Assembly: GCA_016235555.1 (NCBI GenBank)
Contig: JACRKC010000095.1
Coordinates: 57,625 to 121,624, forward strand
DNA length: 64,000 bases
Source of the DNA: Verrucomicrobiota bacterium
Lineage (GTDB): Bacteria; Verrucomicrobiota; Verrucomicrobiia; Opitutales; Opitutaceae
Direction of reading: 5' to 3'
Part shown: one piece after another, positions 63,078 to 64,000 of the stretch
Position numbering within the stretch: position 1 is the stretch's first letter
How the letters are laid out: each line of letters opens with the position of its first letter
Notes under the pieces: model-generated
Seen by the model: the letters and a program-made list of their open reading frames with translations, nothing else
Told to the model about the DNA's origin: nothing
The model's database searches: none
Made by a program: the position numbers and the translations under genes

Positions 63078-63446
63078 ATCATTGTTGCGGCACTGATGGT
63101 GTTCGCTTCGGGCTGCAGCTACTTCGCGATCACGCCGCCCGCCCCGCCAAAACCCGCTCCGCCCCGCGAACCCCTCCCGGCCGGCGCCCTTCTCCCGAGC
63201 ACGAACCTCCTCGTCGGCCGCGTCATCGCCGTCGACCGTGCGCAAGGCTTCGCGTTCGTCGAGCTCAGCCAGTCCGCCCCACCCGCGGCCCTCGCCGAAG
63301 GCACACCTCTGCTCACTCGCACCGATGATCTCCGCGAGACCGCCCGCCTGAGCGCCTCCCGGTATGTTCGCGGACGCACGCTCGGAGCAAGAATTGTTTC
63401 CGGCCAACCAGCACCCGGAAACGAAGTTGTGTGGCCGACACTCTGA
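63027..63446 (+). CDS. Small lipoprotein, start inside a REP element
   Basis: 139 residues. The lipobox 'MVFASGC' (Cys30) follows a hydrophobic stretch 'TIIVAALMVFASG'; a Pro-rich linker leads to a small beta-domain ('LVGRVIAVDRAQGFAFVELS', 'LARTD-like' turns, 'RYVRGRTLGARIVSGQP') of unknown family. The only in-frame ATG giving a full signal peptide is at 63027, inside the REP, so the first 17 residues, including the basic 'RPPKRRSQT', are encoded by repeat sequence. The original start may have been displaced by the insertion. tatA follows 54 bases downstream. Confidence 0.7.
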   Translation: MTFASRPPKRRSQTAATIIVAALMVFASGCSYFAITPPAPPKPAPPREPLPAGALLPSTNLLVGRVIAVDRAQGFAFVELSQSAPPAALAEGTPLLTRTDDLRETARLSASRYVRGRTLGARIVSGQPAPGNEVVWPTL

Positions 63447-63500
63447 CCCCGTCGCTTTCCCTCTTTACAGGCCCGGACACCGGCCTACGTTTCACCAACC

Positions 63501-63749
63501 ATGATCACTTCCTCCGCCTTTTTCGCCGGCATCCTCGGTCTCGGCGCCCCCGAGCTGATTGTCGTCCTGATCATTCTCCTCGTGCTCTTCGGCGGTTCGA
63601 AGCTTCCTTCGCTCGCCAAGGGCCTCGGTCAGTCCGTGAAAGAGTTCAAGAAAGCCTCCAAGGAGGCCGACGAGGAGGAAAAGCCGGCCGCCGAGAAGAA
63701 AGCCGAGACCACGGCCGCCCCGGCGCCCAAGACCCACGGCTCCAACTGA
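63501..63749 (+). CDS. tatA: Sec-independent translocase TatA
   Basis: 82 residues. One membrane helix ('LGAPELIVVLIILLVLFG'), the hinge 'GSKLPSLAKGLG', an amphipathic helix ('QSVKEFKKASKEADEEEK') and an Ala/Lys tail. It forms the pore component for folded, twin-arginine proteins, of which this window encodes at least two (43557 and 46942). tatB and tatC are not adjacent. A terminator follows. Confidence 0.95.
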   Translation: MITSSAFFAGILGLGAPELIVVLIILLVLFGGSKLPSLAKGLGQSVKEFKKASKEADEEEKPAAEKKAETTAAPAPKTHGSN

Positions 63750-63774
63750 GCCGCCTCTCCCGCCCCTTTCCGCC

Positions 63775-63800
63775 AAGCGCGCCCACCCGGCGCGCTTTTT
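63775..63800 (+). terminator. Intrinsic terminator of tatA
   Basis: AAGCGCGCC-CACCC-GGCGCGCTT stem followed by TTT, 25 bases after the stop. Confidence 0.9.
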
Positions 63801-63872
63801 CATTTTGTCATGCTGAGCGCAGCGTAGAGTCCAATTACTGAGTCTCGCGAAATAGGGTGACAAAAGTTCAGC

Positions 63873-63984
63873 GGTTCGGGGAGCGCACCCGTCTCGGGTG
63901 CTCGTGTCGGCGTCTCGCCGACACCTCCGAAGTCCTCGGCGGGACGCCGAGGACGGCCCGCGGGACGCGGGCGCTCCCCGAACC
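63873..63984. repeat. Four-hairpin cloverleaf-like element
   Basis: Outer arms GGTTCGGGGAGCGC and GCGCTCCCCGAACC are a perfect 14-base inverted repeat. Inside stand four hairpins in a row: ACCCG-TCT-CGGGT, GTGTCGGCG-TCT-CGCCGACAC, CCTCGGC-GGGAC-GCCGAGG and CCCGC-GGGAC-GCGGG. No open frame of note. A TCATGCTGAGCGCAGCGTAG sequence related to the element at 39840 lies between the tatA terminator and this element. Confidence 0.8.
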
Positions 63985-64000
63985 ACCGCGTGTCACTCAA

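Overview
The window is GC-rich, densely coded DNA from a Gram-negative, polysaccharide-degrading bacterium, most likely Verrucomicrobiota, family Opitutaceae. The reasons are the large TonB-dependent receptors with a 'V-LSPF-V-S-D-GY' motif after the signal peptide and no SusD partner, several secreted S1-type sulfatases, a DUF6797-like cytochrome c protein, a fused LpxC-FabZ enzyme, and an lpxA/lpxC lipid A pathway. The taxonomic call is an inference from protein style; no rRNA or tRNA gene is visible.

Region 1 (1-36.7 kb) is a carbohydrate-utilisation region. It opens with the end of uxaC (glucuronate isomerase) and a UxuB-type mannonate oxidoreductase. Most of the rest runs leftward: a GH78 alpha-L-rhamnosidase, four intact sulfatases and one sulfatase remnant, three TonB-dependent receptors (one broken by a single in-frame amber codon), a lipoprotein with a glycosidase-like fold, a cytochrome c/beta-propeller protein and several secreted unknowns. 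A second rhamnosidase-like enzyme faces right at 34.9 kb. Rhamnosidases, sulfatases and uronate catabolism together suggest a sulfated rhamnose- and uronic-acid-containing glycan such as an ulvan-like polymer as substrate (inference). Inside this region sits a tandem pair of paralogous TIR-transmembrane-beta-propeller proteins (17.2-22.2 kb), the most unusual coding content of the window.

Region 2 (37-63.7 kb) is mostly core genome: DUF971, hisI, a rhomboid protease, lpxA, lpxC-fabZ, efp, carbonic anhydrase, a GNAT enzyme, a Tat-exported sugar isomerase-like protein, an rRNA methyltransferase, a GMC oxidoreductase with its small subunit, a DUF1697 protein, a XerC/D recombinase, infA, tadA, sodA, a TolB-like protein, mrp, rpmG, a PtsN-like/diadenylate cyclase fusion, nuoA, a DUF362-like protein, dnaG, rpoD and tatA.

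The second theme is small palindromic repeats. A RAYT transposase gene (44.7-45.3 kb) sits exactly between REP palindromes. At least six further palindromes have the GTAG/CTAC foot typical of REPs but different cores. A MITE-like family occurs three times, and two large multi-hairpin elements are present. Several repeats lie inside genes: in the linkers of both TIR proteins, inside a secreted hypothetical protein, over the start of a lipoprotein gene, and over the stop codons of the DUF971 gene, tadA and the RAYT gene.
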